Positions 13,329-27,045 of a DNA stretch of 64,000 bases are shown piece by piece. How positions within the stretch are numbered: position 1 is the first letter of the stretch; the number at the start of each line of letters is the position of its first letter. Origin of the DNA: Brachyhypopomus gauderio (Eukaryota; Chordata; Actinopteri; Gymnotiformes; Hypopomidae); assembly GCF_052324685.1 (NCBI RefSeq), contig NC_135212.1, positions 26,599,915 to 26,663,914 of the forward strand, given 5' to 3'. The notes beneath the pieces are model-generated. The model was not told the DNA's origin, searched no databases, and was given only the letters and a program-made list of their open reading frames with translations. A program made the position numbers and the translations under genes.

Positions 13329-14345
13329 GAATTACTTATTAGTGTCATTAACCGAAAGTATGAATGCTGGCCAATTGATTGGCTTGTATGCCACTCTGTG
13401 AAAAAGCGCATTTCTCAGGTCTCGACCCACAGCAGCCGTAGGGCTACAACACAGATGTCTGATCACAAAAGAATAAAAGCCACATGGGCTCAGGAGGCAT
13501 ACTGAACCCCCATTCACCAAGAGACCTAACTGCTCGCAGTGTGGTCGCGCTGTCATTTCACCACGTTATTCTAGCCATTAACGTTTACTGGATTCGAGCA
13601 CGTGACATTTTCGTACAAGTTACGTTAAGCAGGCCAGCGAGTGGGTCTGGACCACACATTAATTCCCTGATGAAGTTTAACAGGGCTGCGCGTTTTAGGT
13701 GAAGCGAATACAATTATTCTATGATTCGCAACAGTTAGTCATGGTCTTGATACCATAAAAAACACACAAAAACATATTTTACTATAAAAATCGCGTGCCG
13801 CAGTAACACAGCAAGTCTTAAAGCCGTGTCCTGGAAGATCGTATAGGCCGCACCCTGAAATAAGCCTCAAATGAGTAGCCTTATATAAAACCACCAATAT
13901 AAACTAATACAATCGACACAGATTGTAATTGAGCAGGGATATCTCATTCGTTTTGAAAGCATCTCCTAGACATGTGATGGATCCGAAACTGATGCTGAAC
14001 ATATCAAAAGGCCTCAGTATGTTTGAGCACGTGCTTTACTAACGCGCTCAAAGGAGTAATTTGCTAAGTTAAACGCAGGTTATTTAACCAAAAGAATTTA
14101 ACCCAAGAGGCACTTTTTGTGTTACATACTGGAGACCTATTTTTCCTGAAAAACCCTAAAAGCACTATCCTTGTAGACACAGTAGCTACCAGGGTTTGGG
14201 CACCCTTCAATAAAACAATCCATAAAATGAACTTCAATACAAGTCACCTAAAATTAACTTGTCATCAAAACAAACAAATCGTGTATTTTTATTGACACTG
14301 TAGACTCTCTTAACTTGCATCTCACCCTAACCCTATCCCTCGCAA

Positions 14346-14402
14346 TACAAGATAAGATAAGATAAACCTTTATTAGTCCCGCAATGGGGAAATTCACAAG
14401 GA
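14346..14402. mobile_element. Dispersed teleost repeat fragment
   Basis: A GATAA-repeated leader runs into AACCTTTATTAGTCCCGC and AATGGGGAAATTCACA. This short motif recurs widely in fish genomes. It lies in the 3' flank of mthfsd. Family assignment is from memory of the motif, not from a search. Confidence 0.5.
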
Positions 14403-14686
14403 TCATAAATGTAATGTTAAACTTATTTCTTTAAGTTTCTTTTCTTCTGAAAAAAAAACCTATAACAATTCATTGCTTCCTGAAATGGTAAATTCCCAGA
14501 GAGTTGATTAATATTTCTGAATAATTACCTTACAATTTTTTTTTTCTCCAAAAGAAATCTTTTTCTGGATCTTTTTTTTAACCACACCCACACATACCCC
14601 CACCCCCACACGCTGGACAGTAATGTTGACAGTGCAGTGGCTGCCATGGTGGGAGTTGTACCCTTGGCGTGCTTGTCTCTGGGAAC

Positions 14687-18308
<3,622 letters not shown>

Positions 18309-18768
18309 ATTTTAATGCACGTAGTTTAACAACAACCAGGGAATTTAGAGGGATTCAACGACGGTGAAACGACGACCGTCATGCTCGAATAAACTCACGG
18401 TAACTAGTTGCTAGCTTGTCAAAATAAAGGCCGGTTCCTTCTACGGTGGCCTAAAAAGTTCAAATCTCTTTGTGATATTTTATACCTTTGGTTGAAGCGT
18501 GTTTATGTTTTGCTTTTTGTATGCTGAATGTTTAGTTGAAAGATAACGATATCTAACAAAATCAGAAATAATCTGACATAACGGGAACATCTTTAAATAT
18601 TTAAAAGGTTACAATGTTCCAATCTATTGTTTGAGCATTAATGAAATGATGATTTTATAATTATTGGAATACTATTTCTTCATAACAAAACAAACAGATA
18701 TTACGATTTTTGTCTGTGTTTACGTATGTGTAACGTAAACCTGAATTCTCGGCATTATCAACTTCTTT

Positions 18769-18783
18769 CCAGGAGGTGGCGCC
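18769..18783 (+). promoter_or_regulatory. CTCF-like motif
   Basis: CCAGGAGGTGGCGCC matches the core CCASYAGRKGGCRSY at 14 of 15 positions. It sits between the foxf1-mthfsd pair and the gas8 side of the block, a sensible place for an insulator. Binding is inferred only. Confidence 0.4.
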
Positions 18784-19203
18784 AAACAAAAAGCTAATTT
18801 CACATTCACTGGTTTCGGGCGTCAGACAAATTAAAAATCTATTTATCAGTCATATATAACAAAATATGTTATCAAAACAGTCTTGTCCAATAACATGAGA
18901 TGCAGACACACTGGCAGCTGTGTTTTCTCCGTTACTGAGTATTACTAATGTTATGCTCTGTGTATGAGATCTGGACTCCATTAGAGGAATCTGTACTGCC
19001 ACTTAACATCTTCCCTGATCTTTATGGTTTCACATACAGCCTTTGGAGCACGGTGTAACCCCACCCCCTTGTTGTTTCTTTGGCAAAACCTCTAAATAGA
19101 AATCTCAAACGTTCTCTATGCGTCTGTAAGATTATCTACATCATTTTTTATAAGTACATAATTTTATACATATTTGTTTCACCACAAAATATTTTTTTAG
19201 ATC

Positions 19204-19209
19204 TTTATT
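19204..19209 (-). terminator. gas8: gas8 candidate polyadenylation signal
   Basis: AATAAA on the minus strand lies about 175 nt after the gas8 stop codon, a normal distance for a short 3' UTR. Confidence 0.5.
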
Positions 19210-19383
19210 TAGATTAATCTGGTCCTCCAGAAAAAAAAAAACTAAATAAAAAGAAATAATTATTATGAAAGCAAAATCTTATTTTATAATAAATAAAAGA
19301 CACAATGACAAAGATGTTTAAAAACACTGTGATTTGATGTGAAAGTGTCTCTTAATAAGAGTGAAGAGGTAAATGCAGTCCAG

Positions 19384-19624
19384 TTAGAGAGGGGCAGACA
19401 CCAGCCCTGCAGGACCCTGCCCCAGAATCTGCCCAGCTACACTGCTCTCCAGGGGCGTGAAGCCCAGTTCCTCCACAGGGATGCCAAAGGCCTTTAGTTT
19501 GGCCTCGTATGTCCTTAGCAAATCATTGTGAGCCTTTGGGAGAAAACAGGTTATTAGAACTTCATCTGTATTTATGAACTTTCAGCCAATCTTGGTTTTG
19601 TTTTTATATAACAATAATTTACAC

Positions 19625-19658
<34 letters not shown>

Positions 19659-19678
19659 GTGATAACTGGGGGACTGTG

Positions 19679-19750
<72 letters not shown>

Positions 19751-22700
19751 CTGATTACTGATCATTTAAAAGCAAATGTTTCCTTTTGACAACAGACTAC
19801 AAAAATCTAAATGAAGCATGACATTTGTTATATCACCTTTATCTTTTAAATGTTGAAATCGGGACACATTATATGGCTATGCTCATTTTAATTATATTGA
19901 AAGTTCAGATGCTAACATTTTTTTCCACGACTGTGTATCATGTCAAGGGTGTGAGTGACAACATACCTTACAGACACGCGCTAGTTCATACTGCAGATCT
20001 TTGATAGCACTGTTTTTAGAGTCCAACACTTCCTATAAGCAAAAATAAATTAAACAAAACAATTAATCGGAACCCAAACCAGAACTATATTCCAGTCCTA
20101 TAATCAAATGGAATCACACAAAAATGTTTTAGGAATTATGATTATGTATGAATATTTTCATTGGATTTTGTACAAATCAGATAAATCTGCTAAATCCATT
20201 ACTATAGCTAAACTCATTTGTAGCTTTCATGCAGGTTTCATGTATTCGACTCCTTTATGAATTTATAATCATGGCTCCACAAAGTCCACACACGTGATTT
20301 CAGTCTCAGCCTCACTCAGGTTTGAATACGCAGTCGTACCTCGAGTTTGTGAGTGATGGCGTTGAGGGCAGAGTGGTCTAGATTAGAGGCAGAGAGAACC
20401 TCGTTGAGCTGGGCTTCTTTCTTTTCCAGTGTGTTTGTAAGCACATCCAGCTTCCTCTCAAGAAGCAGGTTCTTAAAGCCACTCTTCTGCTGCACCTCCT
20501 GGATGGCCTTGGTGAACTTCTGGTACAGTTCGTCACGCTCCAGCTGCACCTAAGGAACAGGAAATGGCAGTAGCCAATCCGAGCAAACTACCATGTCAAG
20601 CAAGTTTCAGTGCAGGTGACACATTAATCTAATGGCACAAAAGCACCATGACATGTTCCCTATGTTAAGGTGCCAACTAAAAGCACAGCAAAATCACAGC
20701 ATCTATATCCAGTCAGTGCTCCCACTCACCTTACTAAATCTCTGCTCAAGTACTTCATGCTCCCATTTCAGGTCCTTCATCTCTTTGTCTGCCACCTTGA
20801 GGCGTGCTTTGGCTCCCTGACAGAGAGTGAAATAGGCCCACGTCGAAATTGTTAAAAATTATGACTGTTTTGCACTCAAGTCCAGACTTGGTGCCATACC
20901 CAGTAGACATGTGACATGAGAATAAAAAGATTGCACAACACCTTAAAGGCAAAATCACCATTTAAATACAGAACAACAGAATAATAACAAACGAAGCAAT
21001 AACAGCTCTAGGACGGCATGTAGTACAGAGTAAACCTAAAAGAGCCTGTAAAGGTTCTTGCACCCACGGCCAGCGAGGCCTTGTCCTTCTTGTAGTTGAC
21101 GAGCTGCTTCTGGAGCTCCGTTACGTCCTGAGTGGCCTTCTGCAGGGGCTCCGTCAGACGCCTGCTCTGCCGCTGCACCTCGGCCATCTCCTTCTCCAGC
21201 CTCTCCTCCTTTTTCTTCATCTCCTCCAATTTCTCCTGAAGCAGAGCCAGAGGAACGGGGAGAGGAGAGAACAATCACGAGTCGAGGAGAGAGCCACGAA
21301 TGAGACGCGAGAGAGCCAGAGGTCTGAACAGTTAAGGTTTGATTTAACCTTAACTGGCCATCAGAGCTAGTTCTCTCTGCCATACCTTAAGGGAGTTGAT
21401 GAGGGAAAAGTTGTTAAGAGTAATGTCGTTGTAGTAGTTCTTAATTTCGCTGAAAGCTTTTTCGTGGTTCTTCATCAGTGTGTTTATATGAGTGTTCTTC
21501 CTTTCCTCTATCTCATGGATTTCAGTCTTGCGTCTCAAGTCCTGCTCCTGACGCAGCGCCTGCATTTTCTTCTCATATTTAGCTTCTATTTCTGCAGGAC
21601 AAGATATATAATATCAGCATATTCCCTGCATAAGAGCAACATAGCAAATTCCCAGAGTGCAGAAATACATATTTTTAACCAAAACCACACAAACAGGAAA
21701 ATATTAAATATGACAAATACCACGTCGTGCAGAAATAAAGCTGAACATCAGATTTCACAAAATACAGTGAAAGACACAGGTACGATTAAATATACCTCGT
21801 ACTTGTCTCTCAAAGTCATTCCTTAACTTGGTAATTTGCTCGTCGTGTTTCTGTTAAAAGAAAGTACATAAACATAACTAAATCCTCATTAGGAGACACA
21901 GTTCCAATTAGCACACTGCTGGAGAATGTGAACAGTCATGTGGTGCTAGGTAGCAAACGCCATCCTGCACACACCAGCTTAAGAGTCTTGAGCAGATGCT
22001 CATCGGAGAGCTCCTTCTCTTTGTTGTCCACTTTCAGAGAGCGTATGCCTTTGCGCAGCTCCGTCTCCAGGTCAGCGTGCTCTTTCTGCATGAGTTTTGT
22101 GGCAACCACTCCTTCGGTCTTCAACTCTACAATGTTGTTTTGGTGCTCGTACAGCAAGTGTTTCACCTTCTGCTTGTACACCTGGAAAACAACAGACCAA
22201 ACGACAAATACGTCCAGTCAGGAATGACCATGCATGTGAATGTGGAGCCACAGATGGACGCTCCTCCTCGTGCGTCCCCATACCTTGATCTCAACTTGAT
22301 GGCGCTCTTCAGCTTCTTCCATTTCTCTGTCCCTGTTCCGTAGATCAGCTTTCTTTTCGTCCAGTTGCCTTTTGGTGATCTCCCAGAAGGTGTGGATCTT
22401 ATCCCTTTCCAGCTGGAAATAGTTACGCTCTTCTCTCTCCCTGTCCAGCTCCTCACGCAGCCGGAGAATATGTTCCTCCAGCTAATTAAGGGGGAGAACA
22501 GTTTCCATGACGGACTCCTCAACTCGGTGGACGTGTAGTGATAACCGCGATGTTTAGAGGAACCGCATCGCTGCCGGTTCAGACGTTTGGACACTATCGT
22601 TACATACTCACCTGCTCCTTTGTCATCTCTTCCGTAGAAAGGCCGTCGACCACCGTAGGGGTCCTGCCCTTCGCGGCTTTGGCGCCCTTCTTTTTCGGAG

Positions 22701-22856
22701 GCTGAAATATTGCAGGTTAAGCGCTTCATTTGCACATATCATTTAATCAGTCTGGCTAACCAGCTAGCATTATGCTAGTCTATAACTAACCCTGGTTAGC
22801 AGAAATGCTAAAGTGGAAGCTTTTAGCTAGCTAGCCGTTATATTCATACTTACCAT
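19384..22856 (-). CDS. gas8: Growth arrest-specific 8 / dynein regulatory complex subunit 4
   Basis: GAS8 (DRC4) is a coiled-coil subunit of the nexin-dynein regulatory complex of motile cilia and binds microtubules. Coding exons on the minus strand are 22854-22856, 22612-22701, 22284-22481, 21975-22181, 21796-21850, 21386-21591, 21068-21235, 20730-20816, 20340-20549, 19967-20032 and 19384-19533. They sum to 1440 nt, 479 aa (human 478). Exon 1 contributes only the ATG, directly followed by GTAAGTAT. The protein opens [19 protein letters not shown], then is almost continuous coiled coil ([55 protein letters not shown]). It ends [17 protein letters not shown] plus a short Gly/Pro-rich tail. The exon 4 donor is the weak GTGTGT. 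No frame damage was seen. A divergent promoter may be shared with the THAP gene to the right. Confidence 0.97.
19628..19748. repeat. (AC)n microsatellites in a gas8 intron
   Basis: Two AC runs (19628-19657 and 19681-19748) are separated by a short unique spacer in the last gas8 intron. Confidence 0.97.
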
Positions 22857-23816
22857 GTTTTGATAAGAAGAAGTACACAAGCAATACGCTTTAAAGCTAA
22901 GTAGCTAAATAGTAGGTAGGTTAGTCAGCTCGCACGGAATCACCAAGTGGTTTGTACACAACAGCGTCATGGCAACGAATGCTCAAATGTCGCGATACGA
23001 GAATTTAAAACATCGGCAGCGTTTGAGCATCGCAGATTCACAATATTAACTTATTGAAAAAAAGTTTGATTATGTATTGTATTATATGGTGTATTAGTTT
23101 GTGTGTATAACTATAGAACTGCACATAGTCAGTGCCATTTAATTGTCAAGTCTTTGCATGAACTAAATGTAATCAATTGAGTTAATGCTGAATGTAACAT
23201 GTAAAGGCAAGTCGCGACAACGGAAGTTCAAAACGCTTGATGGTCACGTGATTCACGGAGGCTTCAGATAGTTCCAGGAAGTTCAATTTGAGCGCATAAA
23301 CACAGAGACAGAACTGCGATTTGAGGATTATTGTGAACATATAACGACCAACTTTAGGCTAATTTTAGAGCACATTGCTGTTTAATGCTTTGATTGTTTT
23401 ATAATTGTTATATATTACGTTCATTTATATATTTAGAGGGACAGGAAGGGGTGAGAAATTCAGATGAGATTAATTTTCTAACATTCATGGTAATTTCTGT
23501 AATCCCATGGTATTGGTGACCTAAGTAATCTAAATGACTAATGTACATTTTCTGACAGAAGGAAAATTTTCTTTGACTTCATTGTGCAGAAATATGCTTT
23601 AAAAGGGTACATTAAAACACATTACATTTACATCCAGACAGTATATGACATATTAAAATACATAAATTATATATATATATATATCTTGTCTTTTTAATAC
23701 ACACTTATTTACAGCAATTAATTCATTAAATAAATCTCTAATAATCTCAAATATGAATATCATGTCAAGCAGTTTTTCTGGGTCCTTTCCTCCATGTTGT
23801 TTGTGTAGTGTCCACC
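22857..23816. promoter_or_regulatory. gas8 promoter and possible divergent promoter
   Basis: The gas8 5' UTR and promoter occupy the left part; the GCTAGC-rich stretch at 22740-22840 is gas8 intron 1. Further right is an ETS-type CGGAAGT (23221-23227), then an E-box in TCACGTGA (core 23245-23250). This pair suits a housekeeping promoter firing rightwards into the THAP gene. No coding frame is supported. Confidence 0.45.
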
Positions 23817-24591
23817 ATGGTTTGCTGTGTTGCATGGGGATGCTCCAATCGAGCAAAAATGTATGGTTTCCCCACTGATACTGAGAGGAGAAAAAAATGG
23901 TTGTCTCAACTAAGCAGGAGCAATCTTACCCTCACTAAAGATTACAACAGCAAATATATATGTGAGGTAATCATCAAACACTGCATTTGCACTTTTCACA
24001 ATAAACACACTATTGGAAAGCTTAATGCCTGATTTATTAAAATACAGAATAGTGAACAAAAAAAAATCTAAGACTCCAGACAGACTCGGGTGCAGGGTGA
24101 GGGTGCTATCTAGTTGCAGGCTCCATTGAATCCCCTATGGTTCTTTGACTTAAAGAGAGAGAGGAGAAAAAGACAGGAGAAAATGATTATTATGAGTATT
24201 GATGTGATATGAATTTGAACTTGTTGCACATCCTTGGTTGTTTTTTATATGTGTAATGAGTGTATACGTATCCAGTAAGTGTTCTCTAATACTGTGTATT
24301 CACCCACTATGGAATATGTATATGGGTAGACAAAACTGAGTTGTCATGTGTGAGGAGTAAACTCACATCACTCTGCAGGCACATTTTGAGGCAGACCAGT
24401 TCATCAAAACCAAACAGGGCAAGACTAGGCTGAGAGCAGATGCTGTTCCCACCATTTTTGTGCATCGCCCCGCACTCAGAAAGAGGAACCCCCCTGCACT
24501 ACGATGCACCACTGGACCTGTAAAGACAGGGCCCATAGCTGCTGATCACAGCTATAGTGTTGACACAGGTATAATAAGTATGAACTCCTAA
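23817..24591 (+). CDS. THAP-type zinc-finger protein, short or partial
   Basis: THAP domains are C2CH zinc fingers that bind DNA; they occur in host regulators and in P-element-type transposases. Exon 1 is 23817-23966: CACCATGG start context, MVCCVAWGCSNR, the GFPTD loop, then KYICE before GTAATC. Exon 2 starts at 24379 after CTCTGCAG with AHFEADQF and contains the AVPTIF motif that closes the domain. The joined frame supplies the whole C-x4-C...C-x2-H signature. If exon 2 reads through, it stops at 24591 and gives 120 aa. A GT donor at 24569 (ACAG|GTATAA) would allow further exons, but none was recognised. It may be a real short THAP gene, the head of a longer gene, or a captured transposon-derived domain. 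It has no counterpart between human GAS8 and DBNDD1. Confidence 0.72.
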
Positions 24592-25180
24592 TAATTATAT
24601 TATTTCTTTAAGTGATAGAATATTTAAAACTTAATCACACTAAATAGTATACGTCTTTTATATCCAGCAGTTTCAAAAACTGAGGAAATACGTTAATAAA
24701 ATAAAAAATAAATAAATAAAACGAAATAAAAAGGAAAATAAAATAAATAAAGGGATAAATAAATAAAATAAAAGGAAATAAAACGTTAGTTGGTACTCCA
24801 AAATGGATATCCTAATTTCACCTCCTCGACCCAACACACTCTACAATCACACTCAAATGTTATATTTAAACAATACTTATAGCTACCCCGCAAAAACATC
24901 GCGTTTAGGTGAAATGGCATTAAGAGAGGAATTTACAATTAATAGGCTGTCGGTCGTTAATGTGAAATCTCGCTAACCGTATTCGCGTTGTCTTAGCATA
25001 GATTTAGTTCCCTAAATCTGCTTATTAAGAGGTGGATAATTCACTAAAATGCTTTAATTCACATTTTAATGCACATGCTAATTTGATTCTGATGTCCTTA
25101 TAATACACAATCTGATTTTTTTAAGCGTACTAACCTGTAAAAGTGTATCACAGATGGTCCACTGCTCCAGTTTGACTGCG
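24592..25180. other. A-rich and unique non-coding DNA after the THAP exons
   Basis: An AAATA/GAAAT-rich low-complexity stretch lies at 24695-24782. The rest is unique AT-rich sequence without recognisable coding or splice features. Confidence 0.6.
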
Positions 25181-25320
25181 CTGCTCGTATTTGCTGCTAA
25201 CTTCCGGGAACTATTGACAGGCTCCACGATCCGCCATTGCTGTAAAAAACTGGTCCATTGGAGTGAACGGAGTTGACGCGACTCTCTCTGCAAACCGAAG
25301 GCGCTGTAGCCCATCTCTCA
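25181..25320 (-). promoter_or_regulatory. Housekeeping-type promoter patch or first exon
   Basis: On the minus strand, AATGGCGGATC (YY1-like) and CCCGGAAG (ETS) lie close together in a GC-richer patch, as at many TATA-less promoters. An open frame begins at 25314 (MGYSAFGLQRESRQLRS) and reaches a good donor, TTTTACAG|GTTAGT, near 25134. The protein is not recognised and no downstream exon was found. A short non-coding first exon or a bidirectional promoter is as likely as a gene. Confidence 0.3.
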
Positions 25321-26620
25321 TGTATGGGCTACATGTAGGTCAAACTGTCCCCTAGAGGGCAGCTGGAGTCTGTTACTTATGCTCGTCAGCCTACAACAAG
25401 TTGAACAATAGAATAATTGCCCTGGCATTGTTCAGTCAATCATTACAGTGCTTTCTCTGCAGAATATAGTAGGCAGTGTTAAGAGTTTGTCTTTTGCATT
25501 GCAACCACAGACTCTCTATCTGATCAATGATAAGGTCATTCTAAGAGTAAAAATCTCTCATTTAATGAGCCATTACAATGCTTTTCAGAAATGGAGCCTG
25601 GATCACTGAAATTGATACAAATCTATTCAGAATTAGTGATATAAATTTGACTGACAGGTCACAGGACATTAACGCTGAGATCAACTATTAATATTTTAAT
25701 TAATTTGAATATTTAAATCAAACGCACATAAAAAAGAAACAATTGAAAAAAATAAACAATTTGGGAGATCACTGATTCCTTTGAGTTAACACTTTTATCT
25801 CAATATTTTCTCAATTCTCAAATTCTCAGTATTTTCATTCTGTGATGTAATGGCTTGTTGTATTGATAGTTTACTTTTTTTTCTGGATCGAGAGTTTTCT
25901 GCTGTCAACATCATCCTTCTTCCGTTGTTGTTGTTCTTCTTCTTCCTCTTCTTATTATTGTTATTATTATTAATATTATTATTATCATTAATAGCCAATT
26001 GAACATAGTCATGAACAGAGAATGTAAGCGGTTTGGCTGACATCATCAATATTCTTGATATGAGCTTCCCTCTACATAAGACACTGAACAGTGTGAGTTT
26101 GATATGTGTATACACAGCATGCCATATTTGCAACATGTATATCTGTAATTTTAATATCCAAAAAGATTTCAGGCTGCTTGTCATTTTGAAAAGAGATTGA
26201 AATGTCATGCTATAAGTTGTTATGATTATTTGTTTCTCAGTGTGTTGAATGTTGCTGAAGTCCAATGTCTCCCTTAGACACCCACACACAGTTTCATCCC
26301 ATTAGTACCATCCCATTATTTTAGTACACAACATCACACCAACACATCACGCCAACATCTTTGTCCTGTTGTGCCCTTCATGCTCTGCTCAGTCTGGGCA
26401 ATCGGCCAGCATACCTCGCATGTCCTGAAGTATACCTCGCATGTCCTGAAGTATACCCTGCATGTCCTGAAGTATACCCCGCATGTCCTGAGGTATACCC
26501 CCATGTGCATGTTTGTCTTTTAGCCTCTTTATCTCCAGATATGTTTGTATTCTGCATAATGCACCAGTTACTATCCACTACCTACGGAGCAAAGTGACTG
26601 CATGATTTGCAGAGTTATCC
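25321..26620. other. Intergenic region left of dbndd1
   Basis: A CTCF-like match (CCCCTAGAGGGCAGC) lies at 25349-25363. A TTG/TTC/TTA trinucleotide tract lies at about 25921-25990. No gene is supported; the open frame across 25795-26289 is low-complexity derived. Confidence 0.55.
26411..26500. repeat. 21-bp minisatellite, about four copies
   Basis: The unit CATGTCCTGAAGTATACC plus three bases is repeated four times with few differences. It produces repeated peptides in several frames and is not coding. Confidence 0.93.
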
Positions 26621-26628
26621 CCCTCTTC

Positions 26629-26804
26629 CTCTCTCACTCCCCAGCTCCCTCCCTCTTCTTGCTGTTACACTCTCCCTCTCTCCCCCACTCTCCCTTTCTC
26701 CCACTCTCCCTCTCTCCCTCTCTCCCACTCTCCCTCTCTCCCACTGTTCCACTCTCCCACTCTCCCTCTCTCCCTCTCTCCCTCTCTCCCGCTCTCCCTT
26801 TCTT
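26629..26804. repeat. (CTCCCT)n polypyrimidine tract
   Basis: About 175 nt of almost pure C/T on the + strand, built from CTCTCCCT variants, just upstream of dbndd1. Such tracts can form triplex DNA. Confidence 0.93.
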
Positions 26805-26839
26805 TGGCAGTGTGGGGGCTCCGATCGCTGAATGGCTGG

Positions 26840-27045
26840 GAGTGTGGTGGAAAGGAGGATCAGTAGGGATACAGGAGGGAGAGAGAAACAGAGCAGACGA
26901 GAGCGCCGCTCGCTCGTGCTTCAGTGCAATCTGCTGCTCATGCTCTCTCTCTTTGTTTCTTTGTTTCCTTCTGTCTGTCTGTACTCTGAGTGCTCCACGC
27001 CCATGTCGCTGCTGTAGACAGCAGCTGCTGATCCTGGTTTGCTGG
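26840..27045 (+). promoter_or_regulatory. dbndd1: dbndd1 promoter and 5' UTR
   Basis: This mixed GA-rich then GC-rich block (GAGAGCGCCGCTCGCTCG near 26899) precedes the first coding exon. The transcription start is probably near 26880-26920, inferred only from composition. Confidence 0.4.

Larger units (their letters stand above)
11188..14686. other. foxf1 3' flank and foxf1-mthfsd intergenic region
   Basis: This holds the foxf1 3' UTR (end not determinable) and the 3' flank of mthfsd, which is transcribed towards it. It is AT-rich and rich in trinucleotide repeats. No additional gene is supported. The open frames at 11403-12601 and 12683-13702 have no recognisable domains or splice context. 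Confidence 0.6.
18309..19383. other. mthfsd-gas8 intergenic region
   Basis: This contains the mthfsd promoter, just right of 18308, and the gas8 3' UTR. A good CTCF-type motif lies at 18769-18783. No gene is present. Confidence 0.6.

Noticed and set aside
14322-14342. CCCTAA-like string suggesting interstitial telomere repeat
   Set aside because: Only about two imperfect units are present.
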